A DNA stretch of 64,000 nt. Origin: Candidatus Leptofilum proximum (GTDB lineage: Bacteria; Chloroflexota; Anaerolineae; Promineifilales; Promineifilaceae). Below the pieces are notes generated by a model. That model worked only from the letters and a program-made list of their open reading frames with translations. It had not been told where the DNA came from and did no database searches. Positions 45,003-53,711 of the stretch are shown here, in pieces. The first letter of the stretch is position 1, and each line of letters opens with the position of its first letter. A program made the translations under genes and the position numbers. Where the stretch lies: positions 4,836,001 to 4,900,000 of the forward strand of contig JADJXK010000002.1 of assembly GCA_016710325.1 (NCBI GenBank). The letters are read 5' to 3'.

Positions 45003-45779
45003 ATGCAGAAGAACATCCAAACCCTCATCCACACCTGGCGGCGCGCCCGCCAGCACAAGCAGCACCGGCTGGCGCAGGGGCGGCTGACGGCCAACGAAGC
45101 AGCCACCCGCCTGCCGGACAGCGGTGAGATGCCCCTGGCACGCTTGGGCGTCTCCCATGGCACCATGCCCACCGTCTACGCCACGGCCGACAAGCGGGGT
45201 CATCTGCTCATTGTCGCCCCACCAGACCGCACCTGGCGCGAGCAGCTCTGTCTCACCTTAACCCACTGGCCTGGGGCCGCACTGGTGGTAGACCCGGATG
45301 GCCAGCTGTACCGGCAAACGGGCGCCATCCGTCAAAAGGATAGAGGCGCGGTGTATACGCTCCCTGGCTACCGCCTGCGAGCTTATCCCTTGCTGCGTCT
45401 CTGGCTCCCTGAAGTCGCGTTCCAACTGCACCAGTTCCTCATGCCACCAGAAGCGCAGGCAGCGCCAGCCGCAGACGCGTATCGGGACCGTGCCATCTCC
45501 CTCATCTGTGCTGTAGGTCTGTACGGCACAGCTACCAAGCGCAATCCGTTCCAGCTGCTCCTGGACATGGCCCTGACCGACATGCTCACCGCCCTGGCGG
45601 CTCTGGAAACGGTGCCGGAAGCGCGGCTGCACGTGCGCCACTTCACCAAAGGGCAGCCGCCCCAGCTGGCCATTTACGATGCGGCCACGGTGCAGGCATT
45701 TGCCTGGTTTAGCCAGCAGCTATGGCGCTACCAGGAAGCGTATACCCTCTTTGCCATGCCCGAAGACAAAAGGACGTGA
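45003..45779 (+). CDS. Coupling-protein (VirD4/TraG-like) N-terminal half with degenerate Walker A
   Basis: 258 residues. The stretch HLLIVAPPDRTWREQLCLTL then ALVVDPDGQLYRQT aligns in order with the T4CP text HLLLVAPTGSGKT and S-x-V-V-x-D-x-K-G-E-L-Y. In place of GSGKT it has PDRTW, so ATP binding should be lost. The remaining part (AVYTLPGYRLRAYPLL, FHQFL-like helices) follows TraG order. The gene starts 4 nt after the relaxase-like stop. The C-terminal half of the family is encoded by the next gene, coupled through a GTGA overlap. Confidence 0.6.
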   Translation: MQKNIQTLIHTWRRARQHKQHRLAQGRLTANEAATRLPDSGEMPLARLGVSHGTMPTVYATADKRGHLLIVAPPDRTWREQLCLTLTHWPGAALVVDPDGQLYRQTGAIRQKDRGAVYTLPGYRLRAYPLLRLWLPEVAFQLHQFLMPPEAQAAPAADAYRDRAISLICAVGLYGTATKRNPFQLLLDMALTDMLTALAALETVPEARLHVRHFTKGQPPQLAIYDAATVQAFAWFSQQLWRYQEAYTLFAMPEDKRT

Positions 45780-46651
45780 TCCCTGAAAGTTGGTATCGCG
45801 AGCAAAGCACGCTGTACCTCACCTATCCCGCCACTAAGCTAGCCGAAATGGCGGGCCTGGTGGCGGCAGTGGTGAACAGCCAGCTCGTCGCCCACCAGAC
45901 CTATGGCCTCAGCAAGCCGCTGCTGCTTGTGCTGGATTCCAATCTGGCCAGCCGGCTGCCGCACTTTGCTCAGTTCCTGGCCACAGCAGCAGATTTTGGC
46001 ATTGCGGTTATCCTGACTGCATCTTCGCTCACTGCCCTGGATGCCCTGACACCAACTGACTCTGGGGCCACGCTGTCGGCTCAGTTTGCCCACCAGCTCT
46101 GGTATGCGCCACGCGACCGGGAGACGGCCGTGTACATAGCCACCCGTTATGGCACCCGCCTGACCTCCGCTGGCGAGGCCATGCCGGAGCTGACGCCCGA
46201 AGAGATACTCGCCTGGCCAGAGGACCAGCTGCTCTTGGTAACCGAGCGGGGACGGCCGTATGTGGTGATTGGCCAACCGGTGCAGCTGCCGGAAGATTTC
46301 CCGCAGCGCCAACCGCCGCTGCCGCCTGCGGCTGAGACCGTGCCCAGACGCTACGACCAGTGGCTGCCCGACCTGCCAGATTTGACCCGAAAGATGGCGG
46401 AGTTCCTGATGGCCAACGGGGCCATACCCATCCCGGCTAAAGACGCTGAAGGAGAAAACGAGAGGGACGAAACGGCCGTTGGTCGAGATCCTGCTACCAA
46501 AGAAACTGGTGCCGAAAAAACCGGTGACGACTCCGCCGGACCATTCACCAGTTTTTCGGCTGCCGCACCGGCTAAAGAGCCTGAACCCTCAACAGAAGCG
46601 GAGGAAGCGTCAGAACAATCACTGAACGTGGCGCGTTCCCGCTACCGGTAG
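45776..46651 (+). CDS. Coupling-protein (VirD4/TraG-like) C-terminal half with degenerate Walker B
   Basis: 291 residues from GTG 45776, whose GTGA overlaps the stop of the previous gene and which has AAAAGGA just upstream. This favours two coupled genes over a sequencing frameshift. STLYLTYPATKLAEMAGLVA and PLLLVLDSNLASRLPHFAQF correspond to the T4CP segment with Walker B, where LLDEF is expected and VLDSN is found. ADFGIAVILTASSLTALDAL and YAPRDRETAVYIATRYGTRL fit the later TraG segments. The tail after residue 230 is acidic and low-complexity. Probably a structural, non-ATPase derivative. Confidence 0.6.
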   Translation: MIPESWYREQSTLYLTYPATKLAEMAGLVAAVVNSQLVAHQTYGLSKPLLLVLDSNLASRLPHFAQFLATAADFGIAVILTASSLTALDALTPTDSGATLSAQFAHQLWYAPRDRETAVYIATRYGTRLTSAGEAMPELTPEEILAWPEDQLLLVTERGRPYVVIGQPVQLPEDFPQRQPPLPPAAETVPRRYDQWLPDLPDLTRKMAEFLMANGAIPIPAKDAEGENERDETAVGRDPATKETGAEKTGDDSAGPFTSFSAAAPAKEPEPSTEAEEASEQSLNVARSRYR

Positions 46652-46742
46652 GGACGAATAGCATCTGCTTCCAGGCTGTCTGGTTGGGCCAGATGCCGGG
46701 GAGCAGGTGCTTGCCTCCTCACCATATTCTTTTGGAGTAAAA

Positions 46743-48185
46743 ATGAGAGAACGTTACTTTAACTGTTACACGCTGGGCCGCTCAGCGCCCGCGCAGGACC
46801 GACTGGACTATGTCCTACCCTGCCGCCGGGAGCAAGCCCTACAGTTGTTTGCTTTGCTTATTGATAAAAAAGCCATTCTAGTTCCCTATGGGCACACCGT
46901 AGCTTTTCGGGTGCCCAACACGATGCTCTCTGTCTGTCGGGTTTCCAGCTATACCATGGCTACCTTCCTGTGGCGCTGCGGCTATCTGGTGGGGTCAACT
47001 AATCCAGTGACGCGTTTCATGGACAAGGTGGGCCGGCACATCCAACTGTTTCGTCATCTGCACCGCGATGAGCAATCCATTGATGAAGTGGTGCTGGAGC
47101 TGTTTTACTCGACGCAGGGTCAAACGCCCTGCATTGACCTACCGGACCCGGAGGTATATCCAGAGGATTTGCTCCTGGCACGGCTGCACTTTGCTGAGAT
47201 ATCCCCGGCGCAAACCATACTGCGCCTCTTCATCGGCTGGACAGACACCGCTCCTTTGTCAGGGCTAGACGAGCTGTATAGCTTGCTGCAACAGTACATA
47301 GATCTCCTGCACCAGGTGCTGCTGCCCAACGGTTCCCCCGCCTTGCAGGCAGAACGCCCCTTACGGGTGGAACGCTCCCCGAATGAGATGGCTGCTGACA
47401 AGGACGAACAGACGTTGCCAGAGTTTGTTGAAGCGCCAGAAGTAGATGTGGTCAACGATGGCTTGAAATCCAGGGCCGAGGCAGCGGCCGTTGAGGAAGA
47501 TGCCACGACGGTAATACTCACCTATGCCGATGCCGAAGCGCCGCCGCCACAGACACCAGACCAACAGCCATTACCCAATTGGCAAATCCAGGCTATCGAG
47601 GGGCAGGACTGGCTGCATAGCGAGACAGAGTTTCGGATCATCGAAGAGGAGGGCGACGGGAACGAGTTAGAGCATTTTGCGGAGGAGGCTGCGCAGCCAG
47701 TAGGTGAAAACGACGAGGTTGAGCCACAGCCCCCGCCTGTTCCCGTGCCGTCGGAGGATGAATTGCAGCTGTATCGCGGCATGAAGCCACCGCGGCTGTA
47801 TACTCAAACGTTGTCCAACATCTGCATCATGGTGGCCGAACGACAGCGCCAGATAGATGCCTGGGGTAAGGTTCCAAGAATAAAGACCTTCAAAAGTCCA
47901 CTCCGACCCAGCCGCAATACCTTACTCAAGATTCCTGAGCTGTTCACGCATTGGCATGATGTCCGGTATCGCTGGAACCTGGTCACCTGGCTGCATCACT
48001 ATTCGGGACACAATGAAACAGAAATCTCGGAAATACTCTCGACACTGTATCACAGTTTGTCGAAGGCAGAGTGGGCAGCGGTGACGTCGGCGGGCAGGGA
48101 GGAGGAAACCCATAAAAGCCGACGCCACCACGCCCAAGAGGAGGGGAAGTCGAGGCCAGCGGGACAGGTTGGCGCCGTGAATTAA
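46743..48185 (+). CDS. Large element protein of unknown function
   Basis: 480 residues from ATG 46743, with TTGGAG 7-12 nt upstream (a longer frame from 46707 lacks one). The N-terminal 200 residues form a compact domain (YFNCYTLGRSAPAQDRLDYV, YLVGSTNPVTRFMDKVGRHI). Then comes a long acidic Pro/Glu linker, and a C-terminal domain of about 110 residues (LYTQTLSNICIMVAERQRQ, IPELFTHWHDVRYRWNLVTW). No family recognised. It ends the mobility block, followed by a strong terminator at 48215. Confidence 0.6.
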   Translation: MRERYFNCYTLGRSAPAQDRLDYVLPCRREQALQLFALLIDKKAILVPYGHTVAFRVPNTMLSVCRVSSYTMATFLWRCGYLVGSTNPVTRFMDKVGRHIQLFRHLHRDEQSIDEVVLELFYSTQGQTPCIDLPDPEVYPEDLLLARLHFAEISPAQTILRLFIGWTDTAPLSGLDELYSLLQQYIDLLHQVLLPNGSPALQAERPLRVERSPNEMAADKDEQTLPEFVEAPEVDVVNDGLKSRAEAAAVEEDATTVILTYADAEAPPPQTPDQQPLPNWQIQAIEGQDWLHSETEFRIIEEEGDGNELEHFAEEAAQPVGENDEVEPQPPPVPVPSEDELQLYRGMKPPRLYTQTLSNICIMVAERQRQIDAWGKVPRIKTFKSPLRPSRNTLLKIPELFTHWHDVRYRWNLVTWLHHYSGHNETEISEILSTLYHSLSKAEWAAVTSAGREEETHKSRRHHAQEEGKSRPAGQVGAVN

Positions 48186-48214
48186 CCACATCTGCCCGCA
48201 TTTGCTGCGTTGTG

Positions 48215-48261
48215 AACGCCTTACAGGTTGGCCAGTACACCAACCTGTGAGGCGTTTTTTT
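48215..48261 (+). terminator. Strong rho-independent terminator
   Basis: Stem AACGCCTTACAGGTTGG / CCAACCTGTGAGGCGTT with loop CCAGTACA, followed by seven T. It separates the mobility block from the replication block. Confidence 0.9.
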
Positions 48262-48334
48262 GTGCCGTGTGACCTCGACAAGCCCCAGTCTACCAGCCTG
48301 GCTGGGAAATTTCTCGGTCAAATTAATCAACTTT

Positions 48335-48361
48335 CTGTCAACTCTGTCAATTGTGTCAATT
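48335..48361 (+). repeat. Three 9-bp direct repeats, iteron or operator
   Basis: CTGTCAACT, CTGTCAATT and GTGTCAATT stand head to tail without spacing. They lie 85 nt before the RHH gene at 48446, so they could be its operator or part of an origin. The 9-bp period is the same as in the arrays at 50789 and 51114. Confidence 0.6.
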
Positions 48362-48445
48362 TGGAGTGACAGTGACGCGCTGCCCTGCTACTGTGATTGC
48401 CAGGTGGCCCCAATAAACTTACCTGCCACCGCAATGGAGGTTCAC

Positions 48446-48679
48446 ATGAGAAAACGAGATGCCTATATCCATATCCGAGTCACCCAGCGGGAGATGCAGA
48501 CTATCGACGCGCTGGCCCGCCACCTGCGCCGCACCCGCAGCGACCTGCTGCGGGTCCTGGCTTTGGAAAAAGCAGAAGAACTGGGAGTAATGCCAGCACC
48601 TCGCCCACTGCTGGCGAAACCAACCGAGACGAACAAAGGAGAAGACAAGCCATGGCAAGTGGTCAAACGGATCCGCTAG
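48446..48679 (+). CDS. Ribbon-helix-helix DNA-binding protein
   Basis: 77 residues from ATG 48446, with GGAGG 6 nt upstream. DAYIHIRVTQREMQTIDALA then HLRRTRSDLLRVLALEKAEE is a CopG/Arc-type ribbon-helix-helix: a beta-strand, then two helices with a turn after RRTRSD. It probably regulates the replication block or its own promoter, where the 9-bp repeats lie. Its stop overlaps the next small gene by 28 nt. Confidence 0.72.
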   Translation: MRKRDAYIHIRVTQREMQTIDALARHLRRTRSDLLRVLALEKAEELGVMPAPRPLLAKPTETNKGEDKPWQVVKRIR

Positions 48680-48825
48680 ATCCCATTCTCAAAGAAACAC
48701 GCGCCAAGCTGCTGGCCAGAGTGTATGCCATCATCCTTTCGCCCGATTGGGGTGAACCGGATGAACCGGTCATCATCGCCGCCCGGCAGCGACGGCCGTC
48801 CCGCCGTAAAAAAGGCATGGACTGA
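48652..48825 (+). CDS. Small hypothetical protein in replication operon
   Basis: 57 residues, ATG 48652, with AAAGGAGAAG about 9 nt upstream. Sequence starts MASGQTDPLDPILKETRAKL and ends in a very basic RQRRPSRRKKGMD. No family recognised. The clear ribosome site and overlap with the RHH gene support it as real. Confidence 0.5.
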   Translation: MASGQTDPLDPILKETRAKLLARVYAIILSPDWGEPDEPVIIAARQRRPSRRKKGMD

Positions 48826-48845
48826 ACCCATTGGAAACCATAACC

Positions 48846-51109
48846 ATGACACTATCCGAGAAACATCTGTCGATGCTGCGGGATGGGTCTGGCATTTGTG
48901 ATGAGGTGGTAGCCGCCCGCGGCTACCGCACCATCACCGATGAGGCCGACCTGCTCCGTCTGGGCTTTACCTTCAGCCAATGCCGGGTGCCCGGTCTGCT
49001 CCTGCCGCTGCACACCACCGACGGCACGCTGGGGCCAGCCATCTACCGGCCAGACAACCCGCGAGTGATTGAAAACCGGCGCAAGAAGCTGGACGATGGT
49101 ACCCATCCCCAGCAGGTTATCAAGTACGAACAGCCCAAAGGGGAAGCGGTGCGGGTAGACTGCCCGCCCATCTGCCAGTCGAAGCTGGTAGACCCGGCGG
49201 TGCCGCTTTTCATCACTGAAGGCCAAAAAAAGGGAGATGCTTTGGCTTCATTGGGAGCCTGCGCCATTGCCCTGACCGGCGTCTGGAACTGGAAGCAGCG
49301 CAACAAATACGGCGGCACCGTTTTCACCAACGACCTGGACTATATTGCCTGGGAGAACCGGACGGTGTACCTGTCTTCGACTCCGATGTGCTGACCAAAC
49401 ACGGCGTGCGTCAGGCGCTGGAGCGGTTCACCGACCACCTGAAGCGCAAAGGGGCAGTGGTGCATCAAGTCTGGCTGCCGCCGCTCGATGACGGCAAAAC
49501 CGGCGTTGATGATTGGCTCGTCGCCACCGGGAAAGGGGTGGATGACCTCATCGCCCTCTCGCGCGGCCCACGACCAGAACCCAAAGCCGCCCCGCCCAAG
49601 GTGGAGCTTCTGGATGAAGCGCCGGCCCGGCTGGTACGGCCGTTGTCTCTCATCGGCGGCTACAGCTACGCCGCCACCTGGTGCCATGTCAAAGTGTCGC
49701 AAAGCGAGACGCAGAAGAAAGACGGCACCATTGTGCGGCACGACCCGCCGCTGCAGCGGTTTGAGAAACGCCTCTTCATCCTGCGCCAGGATGGCGTCAA
49801 TTTTGGCGAGGGGGCACAGCAGCCGCTGGAGAAGCTGCCGCTGGAGGTTTACCTGCCGGAAGTCCCCATCGCTGACCGGCTGCTCTCCGCCAGAGGAATG
49901 AAGGCATATGACCCAAAGAACCCGCCGCAAGCTGCGGCCGTCTTTCAGCAGGTGAAGGAGGTGGTCAACCGGTTCATCGACTTCGACCACTCTCTGGCCG
50001 AGCAGGACACCATGGCCGAACTGATCGCCTGCTACATCCTGGCCACCTGGTTCCTGGATGCCTTCACGGTGACGGGCTATCTCTGGCCCAACGGCGACCG
50101 GGGCAGCGGCAAGACCCAGCTGCTTCAGGTGGTCACCGAGCTGTCCTACCTGGGACATGTGGTTCACGCCAGCGGCTCCTTTGCCGCCCTGCGCGACCTG
50201 GCCGACTACGGCGCCACGCTGGCCTTTGACGATGCCGAGGATTTGGCCGACGCGCGCGGCACCAGCCCCGAGAAGCGCACGCTGCTCCTGGCCGGCAACC
50301 GGCGCGGCACCACCATTCCTTTTAAAGAAAAAGATGCCGACCAGAACTGGGTAACCCGGCACGTCAACCCGTTCTCCTTCCGGCTCTTCTCGGCCATTCA
50401 TCTGCCCGACCACGTGCTGGCCAGCCGGACGATTATCGTGCCGCTGACGCGCACGCCGGACCGGTATCGGGCCAACGTCGATCCGTTGGAATACAGCCAG
50501 TGGCCCCATGACCGACGGCCGCTCATCGACAGCCTGTGGTGCCTGGGACTGTACTATCTGCCGGTGCTGCGGGCGTGTGAAGGGTTGGTCAACCAGGAAG
50601 CGCGGCTGACGGGCCGCAATCTGGAACCGTGGCGCGCCATCCTGGCCGTGGCCCGCTGGTTGACGGACGAAGGGGTTGTGGGGTTGTGGGGGCGGTTGGA
50701 GGGGCTGTCCTGGCAGTACCAGGCAGAACGGCCGCAGCTGGAGACGGATGATTTCACCACCCTGGTACTGCAGGCTCTGGTCGAACTATGTGCCAACTGT
50801 GCCAGGTGTGCCAGGTGTGCCAGCCATATCGGATATACCGGTAAAGTGCATTGGCAGTTTGCGGCCAGCCAACTGGTGGAGGTGGTATATGAGCTGGCGG
50901 CGGAAGATCTGATGCTGACGCTGGACAAGCAAACCACGGTCAAGATTGGCCTGACGCTGCGCAAAATGCGGCTGAAAAAGCCGCCTCGCCCTGGTGGTAA
51001 GGGGAATCGGCACTGGTTGATAACCCTGGATGAGCTGAAACGGTTGGCCGCCGCCTACGGGATTACGCTGCCGGAACAGTTTAAGCCAATAACAGGCCAG
51101 CCTCTCTGA
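48846..51109 (+). pseudogene. Toprim primase - helicase replication protein, split by a one-base frameshift
   Basis: The first frame (to 49394) contains the Toprim/DUF3854 part: PLFITEGQKKGDALASLGAC, with the catalytic glutamate near 128. It breaks at about 49366-49372, where VYL is followed by SSTPMC instead of the expected VFDSD. Adding one G (CTG-GTC-TTC-GAC) joins it to the second frame, restoring the Toprim DxD (FDSD) and continuing VLTKHGVRQALERFTDHL. The second frame (GTG 49388 if separate) has Walker A GDRGSGKTQLLQ near 237 and FDDAEDLADA, a DUF3631/D5-like helicase. Either the element cannot replicate autonomously or this is a sequence error. The end of the gene holds iteron repeats. 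Confidence 0.72.
50789..50824 (+). repeat. Four 9-bp iterons inside the primase-helicase gene
   Basis: TGTGCCAAC, TGTGCCAGG, TGTGCCAGG, TGTGCCAGC head to tail, coding CANCARCARCAS. Their reverse complement recurs downstream of the gene at 51114. Repeats of this kind in the replication gene of plasmids and phages usually mark the origin. Confidence 0.8.
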
Positions 51110-51113
51110 GAGG

Positions 51114-51201
51114 TTGGCACACCTGGCACAGTTGGCCCACCTGGCCCACTTGCAGCCACAAAACAGGTTAGTTCGGATGGTTTACCTGGCACACCTGGCG
51201 C
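51114..51201 (-). repeat. Inverted array of the same 9-bp iterons (origin candidate)
   Basis: TTGGCACAC, CTGGCACAG, TTGGCCCAC, CTGGCCCAC at 51114-51149 are reverse-complement versions of the units at 50789. Two more (ACCTGGCAC, ACCTGGCGC) are at 51184-51201. A small palindrome, CCTCTCTGAGAGG, precedes them at 51101. The opposed arrays bracket the end of the replication gene and together form a likely replication origin. Confidence 0.7.
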
Positions 51202-51332
51202 AACTGCGGCCACATTTACGGATAGGTGTGGTTGGCTCTGTGAGCTCAATCACGACCGAAACAGAACTTTTACAATTGAATAGTTGAAAATGCCAATTGC
51301 ATAGGCAGGGTAAAACGGTAGAATCTGCCCTT

Positions 51333-51545
51333 ATGGAAGAAGAGTGGATTACCACAGCCGAAGCGGCCAGCCTCAGCGGTTATCACGTCAATCACATCCG
51401 GCGCTTGATTCGTCAGGAAGAGATTGAAGCCAGAAAGTTTGGCCCGATTTGGCAGGTGAATAAATCGTCGTTCACGGACTATTTGGAAACTGCACGCCAG
51501 TCAGAAGACAAACGGTGGGGTCCAAAACCAGAAAAGAACGGTTAG
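51333..51545 (+). CDS. Excisionase-like helix-turn-helix protein
   Basis: 70 residues from ATG 51333. WITTAEAASLSGYHVNHIRR then LIRQEEIEARKFGPIWQVNK is the HTH_17/excisionase pattern: HTH, then wing with R-x-F-G-x-x-W-x-V. It could direct excision of the element together with the serine recombinase, or repress replication. It resembles the protein at 6268 in fold but not closely in sequence. Confidence 0.75.
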   Translation: MEEEWITTAEAASLSGYHVNHIRRLIRQEEIEARKFGPIWQVNKSSFTDYLETARQSEDKRWGPKPEKNG

Positions 51546-51735
51546 GTCTGTTCATCTGTAGTAGACAAGCTCTTTTTTTTCAGTATAATACGTTCAATAA
51601 CTGAACATATTATACCCTAATTACGGGCTACAAAAGTGCTGCGAACACCGATGTAGCCCTAACCCTTCCGCTGATTGAGCAGCGAATGGGCTGACCGGAT
51701 TTTAGCACACGTCTCACCTCGGTGACACGTGCCGC

Positions 51736-51780
51736 ACGGGCAACCCTGGCGACAGCGTTTTGGGTTGCCCGTTTTGTTTT
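51736..51780 (+). terminator. Rho-independent terminator
   Basis: Stem ACGGGCAACCC (51736-51746) with GGGTTGCCCGT (51762-51772), followed by TTTGTTTT. It ends the HTH transcript. Confidence 0.88.
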
Positions 51781-51810
51781 CCCCAAACGGGTTACCCCTA
51801 TCGTTTTCCC

Positions 51811-51845
51811 GCCTCATCGCTGGCATCAGTAGTGAGGCTTTTTTT
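51811..51845 (+). terminator. Second terminator, just ahead of the next ribosome site
   Basis: GCCTCA (51811-51816) pairs with TGAGGC (51833-51838), then seven T. The ribosome site TGGAGG of the next gene follows within 15 nt, so it may act as an attenuator of that gene. Confidence 0.65.
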
Positions 51846-51861
51846 ATCTCTGGAGGTGCAG

Positions 51862-52614
51862 ATGAAAGCAAAAGTACAAATTGGTGCGACCATTCTCTCG
51901 CTGCTGGCCTTGTTGACCTACACCCTGGTCCACACCGGTGGCCTGCTAGCGCGCTATGTCCATCCAGCCATTATCGGCTACGTGGCGGCGTTTGGCATTG
52001 AGGCGGCGGTGGTCAGCCTGTCGCTGCGCATTGGCGAGCTGCGCCGCACCAAACAATCTACGGGCTTCTTTCTCTTTGTCCTGATCGCCGTGGTGGTGGT
52101 GTCAGCCGTGGCCAACATTGCCGAAGGCTTTACGGCCGTTCAGGATGAGGCGCTAACGCTGGCGACCGTGCGAACGCTAGATCCGGTTCAGGCGTTTATC
52201 GGCCTGTCCGCTACGGGGCTGGTTTCGCTCATCGTACTGGCCCTGGCCGAAATCCTGGGCACCGACGTGGAAACGGCCGTCAAGCAAGCGGACAAGGAAC
52301 GGAAGCGGCCAACAACAAGCAAGACGACCCAGGCGGCAACGGCCGTTTTGGCCGAAGAACCCCAAACCGATGAAGGCGAAGAAATGAACCGTCTCGAACG
52401 CGCGCGGGCGGTGAAGGCGGAGAAAGACGCCATCAGCCGGGCTGAAGCGCTGGAACTGCTGCTGGGCTTTGTCGCCGAACATCCGGACGCCAGCCTGTCG
52501 CGCATCGGCCGTCACATTAACCGTTCCAAATCTACCGTGGCCAACTACGTAAGCGAGCTTGAACGGAACGGCCGCCTGGTACGAAATGGAAACGGCTGGC
52601 AAGCGTTGGTGTGA
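51862..52614 (+). CDS. Membrane-anchored winged-HTH protein
   Basis: 250 residues, GGAGG 6-10 nt before ATG 51862. Four hydrophobic segments in the first 145 residues (ATILSLLALLTYTLV; YVAAFGIEAAVVSLSL; GFFLFVLIAVVVVSAVAN; FIGLSATGLVSLIVLALAEI), a charged linker, then a C-terminal winged helix (HPDASLSRIGRHINRSKSTV, NYVSELERNGRLV). It resembles the DUF2637/SpdB-like layout of plasmid proteins: a membrane part joined to a DNA-binding tail. It may tie element DNA or gene expression to the membrane. Function is not known. Confidence 0.65.
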   Translation: MKAKVQIGATILSLLALLTYTLVHTGGLLARYVHPAIIGYVAAFGIEAAVVSLSLRIGELRRTKQSTGFFLFVLIAVVVVSAVANIAEGFTAVQDEALTLATVRTLDPVQAFIGLSATGLVSLIVLALAEILGTDVETAVKQADKERKRPTTSKTTQAATAVLAEEPQTDEGEEMNRLERARAVKAEKDAISRAEALELLLGFVAEHPDASLSRIGRHINRSKSTVANYVSELERNGRLVRNGNGWQALV

Positions 52615-52757
52615 ACGAAGGTCCTTTTCCAACACAAGTTTTTCTACTGATCATTTTTAAGAATTGAACCGGTCACGATTGCCACATAAGAGGCACTCGA
52701 TTGAAAACGTTACAAACCTTTACTGTTTAGAAGAGTGAATAATCAAAGGAGATGGAA

Positions 52758-53402
52758 ATGACAAAAAGAGCGGTTTTATATGCGCGTGTTAACGGCGGCG
52801 ATCGAAAGAACGAAGGTCGCAATTTAGAAAGCCAACTGGAGATGTGCCGTACATATGCCGCCAATAAAGGCTGGAAAATCATAGTTGAGTTGGCGGAAGA
52901 TGGTCAGGGTGGCGGCGGTGCGAGTGACTATCTGCCTCAATTAAACAGGGCATTGGAATTGGCAAGTAAGGACGGTTATGACTTTCTGGTAGTTCGAGCA
53001 ATTGATCGTCTGTCACGCGACAGACGCAAACTGGCCATGATTGAAGGCGAGTTGAAGCGCCACGGTGTAAAAGTCGTCTGTGTGTGGGGCGAATACCCTG
53101 AGTTTCCGGAGGGATATTTGCATAAAACCATCAAAGCCGTGATTGCCCGCCACGAGCGCATCAAAATTACCGAACGTATGCTTCGGGGTCGCCAGTGTAA
53201 AGCAAAGCGAGGCAGCATAATCGCCCACAGCAAAGCACCATATGGTTATGACCTGGTGCACGACGGTGACAAATACAGTTTGGTTATCAACGAGCAACAA
53301 GCTGGAGTTGTGCGCCTGATTTTCAACTGGTATACGCAAGGGAAAGGTCAAATCCTTGTAGGTGGGTCACAGGATCTACTCCCTCCCATGATAACGATTT
53401 AG
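52758..53402 (+). CDS. Decayed serine recombinase (resolvase) lacking the catalytic serine
   Basis: 214 residues. ATG 52758 chosen because AAGGAG lies at the right distance. The other ATG (52752) is too close to it. The resolvase N-terminal fold is clear (AVLYARVNGGDRKNEGRNLE, LVVRAIDRLSRDRRK), but the catalytic position is N12 instead of S. The intact recombinase at 53712 has S12 in the same alignment (YSRVS). After IFNWYTQGKG the family sequence stops, without the DNA-binding recombinase domain. It is probably inactive as an enzyme, or a regulator derived from a recombinase. Confidence 0.75.
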   Translation: MTKRAVLYARVNGGDRKNEGRNLESQLEMCRTYAANKGWKIIVELAEDGQGGGGASDYLPQLNRALELASKDGYDFLVVRAIDRLSRDRRKLAMIEGELKRHGVKVVCVWGEYPEFPEGYLHKTIKAVIARHERIKITERMLRGRQCKAKRGSIIAHSKAPYGYDLVHDGDKYSLVINEQQAGVVRLIFNWYTQGKGQILVGGSQDLLPPMITI

Positions 53403-53414
53403 GAGTAATGAACA

Positions 53415-53654
53415 ATGATTTTGAATGAAAATAACCCACAATCGGCAACTTTGAAAATTTTATATTCCGAATATCCAGATAGCAATAATGGCCGTTTCTT
53501 GGAAATTCGTAAATGGGAAACCCCATGTGGCGATCATTGCGAGTTAATTGTTGAGTCTGGTGAAATAAATTCTGATGGCGAACTTGTTACCGTTTCCCAA
53601 GTGTTGCCGTTTTTTTTAACTGTTGCCCAAATATTTCAGGGAAGAGATCAATAA
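53415..53654 (+). CDS. Small hypothetical protein between recombinase genes
   Basis: 79 residues, AGGAG 9-13 nt before the ATG. Composition is AT-rich like the next gene. Sequence includes LKILYSEYPDSNNGRFLEIR and ends VAQIFQGRDQ. No family recognised. Small proteins beside large serine recombinases are sometimes recombination directionality factors, which is only a possibility here. Confidence 0.45.
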   Translation: MILNENNPQSATLKILYSEYPDSNNGRFLEIRKWETPCGDHCELIVESGEINSDGELVTVSQVLPFFLTVAQIFQGRDQ

Positions 53655-53711
53655 ATGATGATGGCATGGGAGCTAAACGATCCCATGCCTTAAATTAATA
53701 GGAATAAGTTC

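Larger units (their letters stand above)
51546..51861 (+). other. Gap holding two tandem terminators
   Basis: Apart from the two terminators annotated below and a GGGCTACA/TGTAGCCC inverted repeat (about 51626-51658), nothing was recognised. A short AT-rich stretch at 51570-51615 (TATAATACG) may hold a promoter. Confidence 0.4.

Noticed and set aside
45760..45780. Programmed -1 frameshift in the coupling-protein gene
   Set aside because: CAAAAGG is not a good slippery heptamer, while a GTG start with AAAAGGA and a GTGA overlap explains the second frame.
48831..48845. TTG start for the primase at 48831
   Set aside because: The ATG at 48846 in the same frame is more likely. Neither has a strong ribosome site.
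49340..50509. 389-codon minus-strand frame
   Set aside because: Antisense shadow of the helicase gene. No ribosome site, and its composition mirrors the sense codons.
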